This document shows, in pieces, positions 25,867 through 35,400 of a DNA stretch of 64,000 nt. Within the stretch, counting starts at the first letter, position 1. The number at the start of each line of letters is the position of its first letter. The stretch is taken from NCBI GenBank assembly GCA_910587155.1, contig CAJULA010000010.1:1-64000 (forward strand). The letters run 5' to 3'. A program made the translations under genes and the position numbers. The notes beneath the pieces were generated by a model, which saw only the letters and a list, made by a program, of their open reading frames with translations, was not told where the DNA came from and made no database searches. The stretch comes from an uncultured Lachnospiraceae bacterium (GTDB lineage: Bacteria; Bacillota; Clostridia; Lachnospirales; Lachnospiraceae).

Positions 25867-28800
25867 TTGGATAAATACGAATATAAGATACGTTCAGAAG
25901 AGATCAAAACCCTGATCGGAAGAAAAAAATACATAGAAGCCATGGAAATAGCGGATACGATTGACTGGCGGAAAGTAAAGAATATCAATATGCTTTGTAC
26001 TGTGAGCGATCTGTATAAGCTGAATCGCAGATATGAAGAAAGCCGCGAGATCCTTCTGCTTGCCTATGAACGTCATCCGGGGGGAAGAATGATCATTTAT
26101 TCCCTCTGCGAACTGAGTATCAAGCTGGATGATGTTGTCCATGCGGTGGAATATTATAAAGAATTTGTCCAGACTGCTCCCAGAGACAACGGCAGGTATG
26201 TACTCCAGTATAAACTGTATGAGGCCCAGGATGTGACTCTCGAGGAGAGGGTCGCTGTCCTTGAAGAACTCAAGCGACGGGAATACAGGGAAAAATGGGC
26301 TTATGAGCTGGCATACCTGTATCATCGGATCGGTCTGGGAACCAAGTGTGTGGAAGAGTGTGATGAGCTCATTCTCTGGTTCGGCGAAGGCAGATATGTG
26401 ATAAAAGCCATGGAACTGAAAATGCTGCATACGCAGCTGTCACCGGATCAGCAGAAAAAATATAATAAGGCAAAGGGGATTAAAAATGCTCCTGTCAGAG
26501 AAGAATCCGTTTCTACACCTGCGCTTGTTGACGATGGTATGGATATCGAAGTCAAACCGGTGAATGTAGGCGAGTATGCCACCATTAATCTGCAGCGCGA
26601 GCTGGCGGAAAGTATGCGGGAAGTACTGGGTGAGGAGGCTGCCGCGCCGGAAATGCAGCAGACAATGGTGTATGCATCGGCGGAAAAACCCGCTGCTTCT
26701 CCTGCCATTGATTATACGACGGAAGAAATCCGGGATTTTCAGGCCGAGTTGGAAAATAATGAACTGGAAATCTATGAAGAGGACTATCAGACAGACGAAC
26801 TGGATACGGAAGAAACGGGAGCATATGAGGAATATTATGGGACGGCTGATCAGGATTATGAAGAGGATCCCTCCCTGGAATATTATGATATGCAGTCGCA
26901 GCCCGGGGCTCTCAGTGCTGTAAATTTTCAGCAGCCGCCTGTCACTTACAGTACGGTACAGTCACGGCCGCAGCCTGCTGTTTACAGCACGGTGCAGTCA
27001 CGGCTGCAGCCTGCCGCTTACAGTACGGTACAGTCACGGCCGCAACCTGCCGCTTACAGTACGGTACAGTCACGGCCGCAGCCTGCCGCCTACAGTGCGG
27101 TGCAGTCCCGTACCCAGCAGTCACCGCATCTGATCAGAATGCCTCAAAGTAAACAGCCGGATTTTTCCATGGAAGGGCCGGGAGATTTTACGAGAGAAAT
27201 TCTTTCGAATCTGATGCAGGATACCCAGGAAGAGGAAACACAAGAGCAGGAACAGACAACATATTATGAGACGACATCAGATCAGGGAGAAGTATTTTTT
27301 GAAGATCCGGATACGATGGAACTTCCCTCACCTCCTGTCGAAGAAGAGCCGGCCAGAGTGGTACAGATGTCCCGTACTTCTGAGATTCCAAAGATAATTC
27401 AGAACAGCCAGGATACATCGGCTGTTAAGAGAGCCATAAGAAAACAGGAAGAGAAACCAGAGCAGGTACAGGAGAAGGAAGAAGTACAGGAAATTGTGAT
27501 GGATCAGGCAGATCAGGGTGAAGAGCCCACGGTGGCAGATGATACGGATAAAAAGAGCAGGGCAGTTGCGAAAGATACCATGCAGGAAAAAAATAAATTT
27601 GACGAGTATCTGACCCAGGAATATGACGGACAGATCAGACTGGCTGTACCGGAAGATAATAAGGTAGAACGGCAGATCACAGGACAGATCAGCATTGATG
27701 ATATTTTGCTGGAGTGGGAGAAAAAGAAAAGGGAAAATGTGGAGCAGCGTGCCGAAGCGATACGCCAGCGGGTAAAACAGCAGACAGGAGAGATATTTTC
27801 CCAGTTTGACGCTTCCACAAAAGAAGGGATACTCGCTGAACTGGATCTTATGGCGGAAGAGTCGGTGAAAAAGGAAAAAGCGGCTTCCAAAAAGAAAAAA
27901 GCGGAATCTTCCCCGGAAAAGAAAACCGAAGAGTCTGAGACAGAGACGACAAAAGGAGCTGATCCGACGGATGAAGAGATATTACAGCAGTCGCCGGAAA
28001 ATAACGGAGAACAAAGCACTGCTTCTGCAGAAGAAGAATCCGGGAAAGGGGCAGAGCAGGGAATTGCAGAAAAAGTCAATGAAGAGGCATTAAAAGATAC
28101 TGTTTCTGAAGAGGATAAGCAGGAAGAGGAGGAAAGCGGATCTCGGGAAGACAGAGAACAGAGAAAAGCAGATCCGGAAAACGGAAAAGCAGGCAGAAGC
28201 AGGCGAAGTGAGATTTCGGAAAAATCCCAGAGGCCGATGACAGCCGAAGAGAAAAAACTGTTTGGCCCTTTTATCCAGACCAGATCCACGAAAGATCAGA
28301 TTATGGATACTCTGGATCATATCAGCCTGGCTTCCTATACGGGCAATGTCATTTTGACAGGAGAACCGGGGATGGGTTCAGTAAAACTGGCAAAAAATAT
28401 CATCAAGGAAATCCAGATGACAGACAGCAACTTCTCCGGCAGGATGGCCAAGATTACAGGACAGGCGCTGAACAATAAAGATATGGGAAAGACTTTTTCA
28501 AGACTGAGTAACGGCGCCCTGATTGTGGAAGGGGCGGGGAATCTGAAGGGAAATGCCGTCAAATCCATGGTGAAGCTGCTGGAGCAGGAAGAGCAGGGCA
28601 TTATCGTCATATTGGAAGATACAAAGATCAATATGAATAAACTGCTTGATAATCATAAAGTACTGCACCAGAATTTTAATCTGAGAATTGACATTGAAGC
28701 CATGGACAATGATTCTCTTGTTCTGTTTGCCAAGAAATATGCGCTGGAACAGGAATATGCGATTGATGAACTGGGAGTACTTGCTTTGTATACAAAGATT

Positions 28801-28974
28801 TCAGATCTTCAGACAAGTGAACATTCCGTGACAACAAAGGAGGTTAAAGAGATCGTGGAAGATGCCATTCATCATGCAGGCAGAAAAAATATGTCTCATT
28901 TTATGGATATTCTTCTGGGCAAACGGTATGATGATGAAGATATGATTATATTAAGAGAGAAGGATTTTGCATAA
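25867..28974 (+). CDS. Large protein with helical repeats, acidic linker and degenerate AAA+ domain
   Basis: A 1035-residue protein without an assigned function. Residues about 1-210 look like a TPR-type helical solenoid (KYIEAMEIADTIDW, YEESREILLLAYERHPGG). Residues about 215-780 are acidic and low in complexity, with five 12-residue repeats at 359-418. The C-terminus (about 797-1035) resembles an AAA+ module: the P-loop position reads GEPGMGSVKLAK, lacking the usual GKT/S, and the Walker B position reads GALIVEGAG. It is therefore probably a pseudo-ATPase. No signal peptide is seen. TTG at 25867 is preferred because GAGGTGGG precedes it; ATG at 25843 has no ribosome binding site. Confidence 0.7.
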   Translation: MDKYEYKIRSEEIKTLIGRKKYIEAMEIADTIDWRKVKNINMLCTVSDLYKLNRRYEESREILLLAYERHPGGRMIIYSLCELSIKLDDVVHAVEYYKEFVQTAPRDNGRYVLQYKLYEAQDVTLEERVAVLEELKRREYREKWAYELAYLYHRIGLGTKCVEECDELILWFGEGRYVIKAMELKMLHTQLSPDQQKKYNKAKGIKNAPVREESVSTPALVDDGMDIEVKPVNVGEYATINLQRELAESMREVLGEEAAAPEMQQTMVYASAEKPAASPAIDYTTEEIRDFQAELENNELEIYEEDYQTDELDTEETGAYEEYYGTADQDYEEDPSLEYYDMQSQPGALSAVNFQQPPVTYSTVQSRPQPAVYSTVQSRLQPAAYSTVQSRPQPAAYSTVQSRPQPAAYSAVQSRTQQSPHLIRMPQSKQPDFSMEGPGDFTREILSNLMQDTQEEETQEQEQTTYYETTSDQGEVFFEDPDTMELPSPPVEEEPARVVQMSRTSEIPKIIQNSQDTSAVKRAIRKQEEKPEQVQEKEEVQEIVMDQADQGEEPTVADDTDKKSRAVAKDTMQEKNKFDEYLTQEYDGQIRLAVPEDNKVERQITGQISIDDILLEWEKKKRENVEQRAEAIRQRVKQQTGEIFSQFDASTKEGILAELDLMAEESVKKEKAASKKKKAESSPEKKTEESETETTKGADPTDEEILQQSPENNGEQSTASAEEESGKGAEQGIAEKVNEEALKDTVSEEDKQEEEESGSREDREQRKADPENGKAGRSRRSEISEKSQRPMTAEEKKLFGPFIQTRSTKDQIMDTLDHISLASYTGNVILTGEPGMGSVKLAKNIIKEIQMTDSNFSGRMAKITGQALNNKDMGKTFSRLSNGALIVEGAGNLKGNAVKSMVKLLEQEEQGIIVILEDTKINMNKLLDNHKVLHQNFNLRIDIEAMDNDSLVLFAKKYALEQEYAIDELGVLALYTKISDLQTSEHSVTTKEVKEIVEDAIHHAGRKNMSHFMDILLGKRYDDEDMIILREKDFA
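26941..27120 (+). repeat. Five tandem 36-bp coding repeats
   Basis: Five contiguous 36-bp units encode the 12-residue motif [AV]xYSTVQSRPQP. Units three and four differ by one base, and the last is more divergent. The near-identity of the DNA shows recent expansion by slippage or unequal exchange, so the copy number may vary between strains. There are no spacers, so this is not a CRISPR array. Confidence 0.95.
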
Positions 28975-29007
28975 AATCCGATAAGGTATTAGGAGAAGGA
29001 GGATACT

Positions 29008-30912
29008 ATGGGAGGATTGGAAACCGTATTTATTTCGGAGACAGATCAGTATCTGTTTGCGCAGGGGACACATTATGACATTTACAAGAAGCTGGGAGCT
29101 CATCTGTCAGTGGAAGACGGAAAAAGGGGAGTCTATTTTGCCGTCTGGGCGCCCAATGCTGCAAAGGTTAATGTGATTGGCAGTTTTAATGACTGGAATG
29201 AAGAAATGCATGAACTTAAAAAGATCGGTCCCGGCGGTATTTATGCGCGGTTTATCCCGGATGTAAAGGCAGGGGAAATGTATAAATTTCTGATTACGGC
29301 CAGCGACGGCAGAAAGCTGTATAAAGCAGATCCGTTTGCCAATTATGCGGAAATGAGACCGGGAACGGCATCTATTATTACGGATCTTTCCGACATGCAC
29401 TGGTCGGATGAAGAATGGATGAATGCCCGCAGACGAAAAGATATCAATATGGAACCTGTTGCTGTCTATGAGTGCCATATCGGTTCCTGGATGAGACATC
29501 CTTTCAGGGAAGATGAAGGATTTTACAATTACAGGGAATTTGCGGATGCTCTTGTCAAATACCTGAAAAAGATGCGTTTTACACATGTGGAGCTGATGGG
29601 GATCGCGGAGCATCCCTTTGACGGTTCCTGGGGGTATCAGGTGACCGGATACTATGCGCCTACTTCCCGATATGGCACCCCTCAGGATTTTATGTATCTT
29701 GTCAATACTCTGCATCAGCATAATATCGGTGTGATCCTGGACTGGGTGCCGGCACATTTTCCAAAAGACGCACACGGTCTGGCAGAGTTTGACGGTACAG
29801 CTGTCTTTGAGCATCCGGATCCGCGGATCGGAGAACATCCGGACTGGGGGACAAAGATTTTTAATTACGGAAAAACAGAAGTTGTCAATTTCCTGATTGC
29901 CAATGCCCTGTTTTGGATCAAGGAATTTCATATAGACGGACTGCGGGTGGATGCCGTGGCATCCATGCTGTATCTTGATTATGGAAAAAAGGACGGACAG
30001 TGGGTGGCAAATAAATATGGCGATAACAAAAATCTGGAAGCCATTGAATTTTTCAAGCATATGAATTCCGTGATCCGCGGTACATTCCCCGGTGTGATGA
30101 CGATTGCGGAAGAATCCACGGCATGGCCTAAGGTGACAGGGGCCATTGAGGAAGGTGGTCTGTTCTTTACCTTTAAGTGGAATATGGGCTGGATGCATGA
30201 TTTCTGTGAATATATGAAGCTGGATCCGTTTTTCCGCAAGGGAAACCATTATGCCATGACATTTGCCATGAGTTATAATGACAGTGAGAATTATATCCTC
30301 CCTCTGTCTCATGACGAAGTGGTTCATCTGAAATGTTCGATGCTGGGAAAGATGCCGGGATATCATAAAGACAAATATGCCAATCTGCGTACCGGATATA
30401 CTTATATGTTTGGACATGAAGGCAAGAAATTGCTGTTTATGGGACAGGAATTCGGTCAGGAGAGAGAATGGAGCGAGGAGAGAGAGATTGACTGGTTCCT
30501 GCTTCAGGAGGATCTCAATAAAGGGATGCAGAATTATGTGAAAGATCTGCTGAAAATATATCGGAAATATTCCTGTATGTATGAAGTGGATAACAGCTGG
30601 GAAGGATTTGAATGGGTGAAGGCCGATGATACGGAGGAGAGTACCTACGCGTTTATCCGCAAATGCCCGTCCAGCAAACGTAAACTGTTGTTTGTTATGA
30701 ATATGACGCCCATGGAGCGGAAAGGGTATCGGGTTGGTGTTCCCAAGAAAAAGAAGTATAAACTGATCTTAAACAGTGACGATGTGGGATACGGCGGTGA
30801 GGGCAGAGAAATTCCCGAAGTGATTCAGGCGGAAAAAACCCCTTGTGATTACCGGGATTATTCCATTACCTTTGATCTTCCGCCGTGGTCTTCTGCCGTA
30901 TTTTCTTTCTGA
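29008..30912 (+). CDS. glgB: 1,4-alpha-glucan branching enzyme
   Basis: GH13 enzyme that makes alpha-1,6 branches in glycogen. The N-terminal CBM48-like domain (about 20-115) has FAVWAPNAAKVNVIGSFNDW. The catalytic barrel carries the nucleophile Asp in DGLRVDAVASMLYLDY, the acid Glu in IAEESTAWP and LSHDEVVH. At 634 residues it has the short form. AGGAGG lies 5 bp before the ATG. Other glycogen genes are not adjacent. A strong terminator follows about 45 bp after the stop. Confidence 0.95.
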   Translation: MGGLETVFISETDQYLFAQGTHYDIYKKLGAHLSVEDGKRGVYFAVWAPNAAKVNVIGSFNDWNEEMHELKKIGPGGIYARFIPDVKAGEMYKFLITASDGRKLYKADPFANYAEMRPGTASIITDLSDMHWSDEEWMNARRRKDINMEPVAVYECHIGSWMRHPFREDEGFYNYREFADALVKYLKKMRFTHVELMGIAEHPFDGSWGYQVTGYYAPTSRYGTPQDFMYLVNTLHQHNIGVILDWVPAHFPKDAHGLAEFDGTAVFEHPDPRIGEHPDWGTKIFNYGKTEVVNFLIANALFWIKEFHIDGLRVDAVASMLYLDYGKKDGQWVANKYGDNKNLEAIEFFKHMNSVIRGTFPGVMTIAEESTAWPKVTGAIEEGGLFFTFKWNMGWMHDFCEYMKLDPFFRKGNHYAMTFAMSYNDSENYILPLSHDEVVHLKCSMLGKMPGYHKDKYANLRTGYTYMFGHEGKKLLFMGQEFGQEREWSEEREIDWFLLQEDLNKGMQNYVKDLLKIYRKYSCMYEVDNSWEGFEWVKADDTEESTYAFIRKCPSSKRKLLFVMNMTPMERKGYRVGVPKKKKYKLILNSDDVGYGGEGREIPEVIQAEKTPCDYRDYSITFDLPPWSSAVFSF

Positions 30913-30929
30913 AGACACAATACGAAGGT

Positions 30930-30956
30930 TAAGTAATCCGGTCAGTGTGCCGAAAT
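30930..30956 (+). promoter_or_regulatory. Candidate sigma-28 (SigD/FliA)-type promoter of the flagellin operon
   Basis: TAAG (30930-30933), exactly 15 bp, then GCCGAAAT (30949-30956). The consensus for flagellar sigma factors is TAAA-N15-GCCGATAW, so there is one mismatch in each element. It lies just after glgB and upstream of a flagellin-containing operon, where such a promoter is expected. The transcript would start at about the foot of the next hairpin. Confidence 0.6.
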
Positions 30957-30998
30957 AAAAGGTGGATGCAGCAAATAAATGTCTGCATTCACCTTTTT
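30957..30998 (+). terminator. Terminator-like hairpin after glgB
   Basis: Arms GGTGGATGCAG (30961-30971) and CTGCATTCACC (30983-30993) pair with one mismatch. They are flanked by AAAA and TTTTT, giving a classic rho-independent terminator for glgB. It also sits in the presumed 5' leader of the next operon. Confidence 0.85.
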
Positions 30999-31027
30999 AT
31001 GTACAAAGTCGAAGAAGAGGAGAATGT

Positions 31028-34000
31028 ATGCGGATCACGTTTCAGAATACGGATATGAATCAGGTTATGGAAAAGCAGGAGGTATCCCGCAGAGAGCCTG
31101 CCTCACAAAAGGCAGGCACAGATCAGGGATTTGGCTATATGCTTGACATCTCAGGTTCGTCCGCGGAGAATCAGATCTATCAGGAGCAGGGAAAGACAGT
31201 GGAGGATGTGATGGCGCAGGCTGCCAGTCAGAATGTGGATCTGACCGGCGATTATATGGCTGTGATGTCAAATTCCATGTCAGAAGAGGATTTTGCGAAA
31301 CTGCAGGAAAACGGATACGAGGTTGGCAGTACCCGGGTGGATGAGGCTGTTACGATTGTGGATAACATAAAGGCTTCCCTGTTGGAGGCCGGCGTATCCA
31401 TATCCGGATATACAGATACCCTGGATATGGATACGCTGACAGAGATTACGGGGGATGCGGCGCTGGCAAGAGATCTGGCGGATGCCTTTACAGAAAAAGG
31501 AGTGCCGCTGACCGAAGAGAATGCCAGAAAGGCGATGGAAGCTCTGGAGGAAGCAAGGACTCTGCAGACGCCAGGTAATGATACGCTTAAATATATGGTG
31601 GTACATGAGAAGGAACCGGTGATTGAGGAATTGTACAAAGCCCGTTACAGCAGTACGGAGGGTAATGGCCGTCAGGGCCGGGGATATTATCAGGATGAAA
31701 ACGGCTATCTGACAAAGAGGGCGGACAATATCAATTGGGAAAGTCTGCAGTCTCAGATAGATCAGATTATAGAAAAAGCTTCTCTTTCCGGCAGTGAAGG
31801 AGCACAGGAGGGAGCCAGATGGCTGATCAGTGCCGGTATACCGCTGACGGTAGAGACTCTCACCTCTTATATGGGACTGAAGCAGATTGCCCTTCCCATG
31901 GAAGATAAAGCGCTTTTGTCAGCCATGGCGACAGCCGTATCGGATGGCAAGAGTCCGGGCAGGGCGGATCTGACAGGAGCAGATACGCTGTGGAATAAGG
32001 CTTATCAGATTTGGGACACTGTGCAGAAACTGTCCGCACAGGCTGCAGATCTGGCGGCGTCAGAAGGAAAAGATATGACGATCGCTTCTCTGGATGCGGC
32101 ACAAAAGCTGATCGAGAACGGGTATCAGAATGTAACGCAGGAAAATGCCGCAGCCAGAAGACAGCTTGAAGAGGCCAGGCTGCAGATGAGCATTTTGGCC
32201 AACAGAGAATTGTTGAAAAGCGGTTTTGCCATCGAGACGGCAAAGATAGAAGAAGTGATAGAAGCACTGCGGGATGTGGAACAAAATGGCCAGCGTATCT
32301 TATTTGGCGGCGACACGCAGGAAGAGACATTTGCGCGCGCGCAGCTTTATGCGGAGACCAGGCAGACAGCGGAAAAGATTCCCCATATGCCGCTGGCAGT
32401 TCTGGGAAAGGTCAGCATTGCAAGAGCAGATTTTACTCTGACACATCTCAGGGAGAGCGGGGAAGCGCTGGCCGCCTCCTATAAAAAAGCCAATGAAAAT
32501 TATGAAACTTTCCAGACAACTCCCAGAAGCGATATGGGAGACTCCATGGCAAAGGCATTCCGTAACACGGAAGTCCTGCTTGAAGAACTGGGACTGGAGG
32601 CTACGGATGCCAATAAGCGGGCAGTCCGTATCCTTGGCTATAATTCTCTGGAGATTACGGAAGAAAATATCATGACTGTCAAAGCGGCGGATGAAGCGCT
32701 GCGCAATGTAGTAAAAAAACTGACACCGGCAGCAACGATGGAAATGATCCGGGAGGATAAAAACCCTCTCACCATGACAGTGGAGGAGCTTGATGATTAT
32801 CTGAATGAGCGGCAGCAGGATCCCGCCAGAGAACAGGAAAAATTCAGCAAATACCTCTATAAGCTGGAACAGAAAAAAGAGATCACCAAAGAAGAAAAAG
32901 AGTCTTATATCGGTATTTACCGGCTGCTGCGGCAGGTGGAAAAATCAGACGGAGCAGTGATCGGAAGTCTGCTTCACCAGGGCGCTTCTCTTTCATTCAA
33001 AAATCTGCTTACGTTTGTCCGTACCGGTAAGGCAAAAGGAATGGATGCGGTAGTGGATGATGATATGGGTACTCTCAGAGAGGTAAAGGAAAAAGGAGAG
33101 ACCATCGACCGGCAGATTGAAAGCGCTTTTTCGCGGCATACGCAGGAGGATTCGTATTACATAAGACTGGGGCATGAAGCCTATGGGGAACTGGACGGGG
33201 ATAAGGTGGCGCAGATCGCCCCGGAAGATACAATGGAGCTGGAAGAGTTTACACAGCGACTGAGGGAAACGCAGGAGTTGGAGGAGTCAAATGCATCTTA
33301 TCTGAAAGAACAGACGAAAATGATCAGACAGATCCGGGCTCATGGAGATACATCGCAGATGTTGCGCTTTCTGAAAGAGCCGGCTACACCGGAAAATATA
33401 CAGGCCATGAATGAATATCTTTCGGACAGTGCAGGTGCGTTTAAAAAGATACGAAAAGACGCGGGCAGAGACGGAAATGCGCAGGATTCCCGGTTTGCAG
33501 ACAGTATTTCCAAACTGGAAGAAAAATTCCTGTCCAGAGAAGAAGCGGGCAGAGCCTATCGGGAATTTACGGAGACGGAAAAAGAGCTGCTGGAAGAGTC
33601 CATGTATGAATCAGATGAAATCACATATCCGGATATGCGTCAGCTTGGTCTTTTATATAAACAGGTTTCCTTTACCGCAGGACTGGCCGATACGGAAAGA
33701 TATGACATACCTGTCATAACGGAAGATTCCGTGCTGGCTCTGCATGTACAGATCGTTCACGCAAAAGAAGAACAGGGAACGGCGGAAATTTCCATGGAAA
33801 CAGAACAATATGGGAAGATTTCCGTGAAACTGCAGCTTACAGGAAAGCGTGTGAGGGGATTTGTCCTCGGTTCTCAGGAAGGCTGCAGTCATAAGCTGGA
33901 AGCTGTCAGAGAAAGAGCACAGGAAGAATTGTCCCGGGCCGGATTTGACAGTGATGACATGCATGTGGGAATACGGCGTGATCTGCATATCGGATTCACG

Positions 34001-34108
34001 GCCGGTAAGGAGGAAGCCACAGAAGATGGTCAGGTATCGACAAAGGAACTTTACAGTGCCGCAAAAGCAGTGGTGATAGCGGTGCGCAGAGAGATAGAAA
34101 GGGGTTAA
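31028..34108 (+). CDS. DUF6240-like flagellar-operon protein
   Basis: A 1026-residue, mainly helical, acidic protein. It resembles, from memory, the large proteins annotated DUF6240 that occur in flagellar operons of Lachnospiraceae. Repeating helical units with the pattern G[ILV]xhTxENxxxhxxh recur (VPLTEENARKAMEAL, IPLTVETLTSYMGL, LEITEENIMTVKAA), suggesting several related modules. There is no signal peptide or membrane segment. The start at 31028 has GAGGAG upstream. Its stop lies 4 bp before flagellin, so the two are co-transcribed. A role as a flagellar-hook or motility accessory protein is inferred from context only. Confidence 0.7.
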   Translation: MRITFQNTDMNQVMEKQEVSRREPASQKAGTDQGFGYMLDISGSSAENQIYQEQGKTVEDVMAQAASQNVDLTGDYMAVMSNSMSEEDFAKLQENGYEVGSTRVDEAVTIVDNIKASLLEAGVSISGYTDTLDMDTLTEITGDAALARDLADAFTEKGVPLTEENARKAMEALEEARTLQTPGNDTLKYMVVHEKEPVIEELYKARYSSTEGNGRQGRGYYQDENGYLTKRADNINWESLQSQIDQIIEKASLSGSEGAQEGARWLISAGIPLTVETLTSYMGLKQIALPMEDKALLSAMATAVSDGKSPGRADLTGADTLWNKAYQIWDTVQKLSAQAADLAASEGKDMTIASLDAAQKLIENGYQNVTQENAAARRQLEEARLQMSILANRELLKSGFAIETAKIEEVIEALRDVEQNGQRILFGGDTQEETFARAQLYAETRQTAEKIPHMPLAVLGKVSIARADFTLTHLRESGEALAASYKKANENYETFQTTPRSDMGDSMAKAFRNTEVLLEELGLEATDANKRAVRILGYNSLEITEENIMTVKAADEALRNVVKKLTPAATMEMIREDKNPLTMTVEELDDYLNERQQDPAREQEKFSKYLYKLEQKKEITKEEKESYIGIYRLLRQVEKSDGAVIGSLLHQGASLSFKNLLTFVRTGKAKGMDAVVDDDMGTLREVKEKGETIDRQIESAFSRHTQEDSYYIRLGHEAYGELDGDKVAQIAPEDTMELEEFTQRLRETQELEESNASYLKEQTKMIRQIRAHGDTSQMLRFLKEPATPENIQAMNEYLSDSAGAFKKIRKDAGRDGNAQDSRFADSISKLEEKFLSREEAGRAYREFTETEKELLEESMYESDEITYPDMRQLGLLYKQVSFTAGLADTERYDIPVITEDSVLALHVQIVHAKEEQGTAEISMETEQYGKISVKLQLTGKRVRGFVLGSQEGCSHKLEAVRERAQEELSRAGFDSDDMHVGIRRDLHIGFTAGKEEATEDGQVSTKELYSAAKAVVIAVRREIERG

Positions 34109-34112
34109 TGCC

Positions 34113-35378
34113 ATGAAAATAAATTTTAATATGTCAGCCGTACTGTCCAATGATCATTTAAACAAATCAGAAAATGCACTGTCTACATCCATAGAAAAGC
34201 TGTCTTCCGGTTTCAAGATCAACCGTGCCAAAGACAATCCTTCCGGTATTGCCATCGCCAAAAGAATGCATGCCCAGCTTCGCTGTCTGGCGTCTGGCTC
34301 CAATAATGCCAGCGATGGCGTATCCATTATCAATGTGGCGGAGGGAGCCATGACAGAAGTCCATGAGATGTTGCAGCGTATGAACGAACTGAGCATCCAG
34401 GCATCCAATGGTCCCATGTCTGACAGTGACAGACAGAATGTGCAGGAAGAGATTGATTCTCTTCTGGAAGAGATTGACCGTATTGCGGAATCGACCGATT
34501 TTAACGGCAGAAAGATCATCAACGGGACCTATGATCTGAAAGGATATGTGGAGAAATCCACAAAAGAAACAAATGCTGCCTTTGATACCTTATCCGTAAA
34601 AGTGGAGTCCTATTCCGATGAAGCAAAGATTGGTTTCTATGAAGTAGTGATTGAAACCGGCTGGAAGGTGGAGATGAAACGAGAGATCAATGAGGACGGA
34701 GAGGCAGTCGATGTGCCGTATGATGTGCCTTATGTTATAGATGCCAAGATTTCCTCACCTCCCACACCGCCGCAGACAGAAATTCACGGAAAGATGGAAG
34801 ATCTGGAGACGGTGCAGAATCAGAAAATGATTCCTTCTCCCGATGATGACCATACGGTGACGATCGTGGCGGACAATGGTTTTTCCCTGACTCTGGATAT
34901 TGATCTCGAAAAATTTACGTCTACACAGCCAACGGATACTCCGAATACTTCAACACGTACAGTCAATGTGGATCTGACCGGTATCGGTCCCATGACCACA
35001 CAGGTTGGCGCTGCCGAAGGGCAGGAACTGGATATCCGGATTCCAAAGGTATCCTGTAAGACACTGGGTGTGGCCGAGCTGGATGTGTCCACCGAAGATG
35101 AGGCGAGAAATTCCATCGACCGTATCGGACGGGCGATCAATAATCTTTCTTCTATCCGTTCCCGTCTGGGTGCTTATCAGAACCGTCTGGAGCATATGAT
35201 ATCCAGTCTGGATATTACACAGGAAAATCTGACCGGCGCCTATGCACGTATCATGGATACGGATATGGCAGAAGAGATGACAGAATATACGAAGGATCAG
35301 GTGCTGAGCCAGGCGGGTACGTCCATGCTGGCACAGGCTAATCAAAGGCCCTCTCAGATACTTCAGCTGCTGCAGTAA
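34113..35378 (+). CDS. Flagellin
   Basis: Filament subunit, 421 residues. The conserved N-terminal D0/D1 region (about 1-145) has LSTSIEKLSSGFKINRAKDNPSGIAIA and ASDGVSIINVAEGAM. The conserved C-terminal region (about 330-421) has INNLSSIRSRLGAYQNRLEH and ends in ANQRPSQILQLLQ. The central part (about 150-320) is variable, as expected for the surface-exposed domain. AAGGGG lies 8 bp upstream. It is followed by FliS, its export chaperone. Cysteine occurs at two points (about 54 and 326), which is uncommon in flagellins. Confidence 0.95.
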   Translation: MKINFNMSAVLSNDHLNKSENALSTSIEKLSSGFKINRAKDNPSGIAIAKRMHAQLRCLASGSNNASDGVSIINVAEGAMTEVHEMLQRMNELSIQASNGPMSDSDRQNVQEEIDSLLEEIDRIAESTDFNGRKIINGTYDLKGYVEKSTKETNAAFDTLSVKVESYSDEAKIGFYEVVIETGWKVEMKREINEDGEAVDVPYDVPYVIDAKISSPPTPPQTEIHGKMEDLETVQNQKMIPSPDDDHTVTIVADNGFSLTLDIDLEKFTSTQPTDTPNTSTRTVNVDLTGIGPMTTQVGAAEGQELDIRIPKVSCKTLGVAELDVSTEDEARNSIDRIGRAINNLSSIRSRLGAYQNRLEHMISSLDITQENLTGAYARIMDTDMAEEMTEYTKDQVLSQAGTSMLAQANQRPSQILQLLQ

Positions 35379-35400
35379 TTTCCAAATGGAGTGATATGAG

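Noticed and set aside
26941..27120. Regular 36-bp repeats considered as a CRISPR array
   Set aside because: The units are contiguous without spacers, and all encode the same 12-residue motif in frame.
27513..28289. Ser/Phe-rich open frame antisense to the pseudo-AAA gene
   Set aside because: It mirrors a Glu/Lys-rich low-complexity segment; antisense to GAA/GAG codons gives Ser/Phe runs automatically.
29107..30417. Long open frame antisense to glgB
   Set aside because: It lies wholly within glgB, which has complete GH13 motifs. The antisense product is His/Cys-rich and has no ribosome binding site or recognisable domain.
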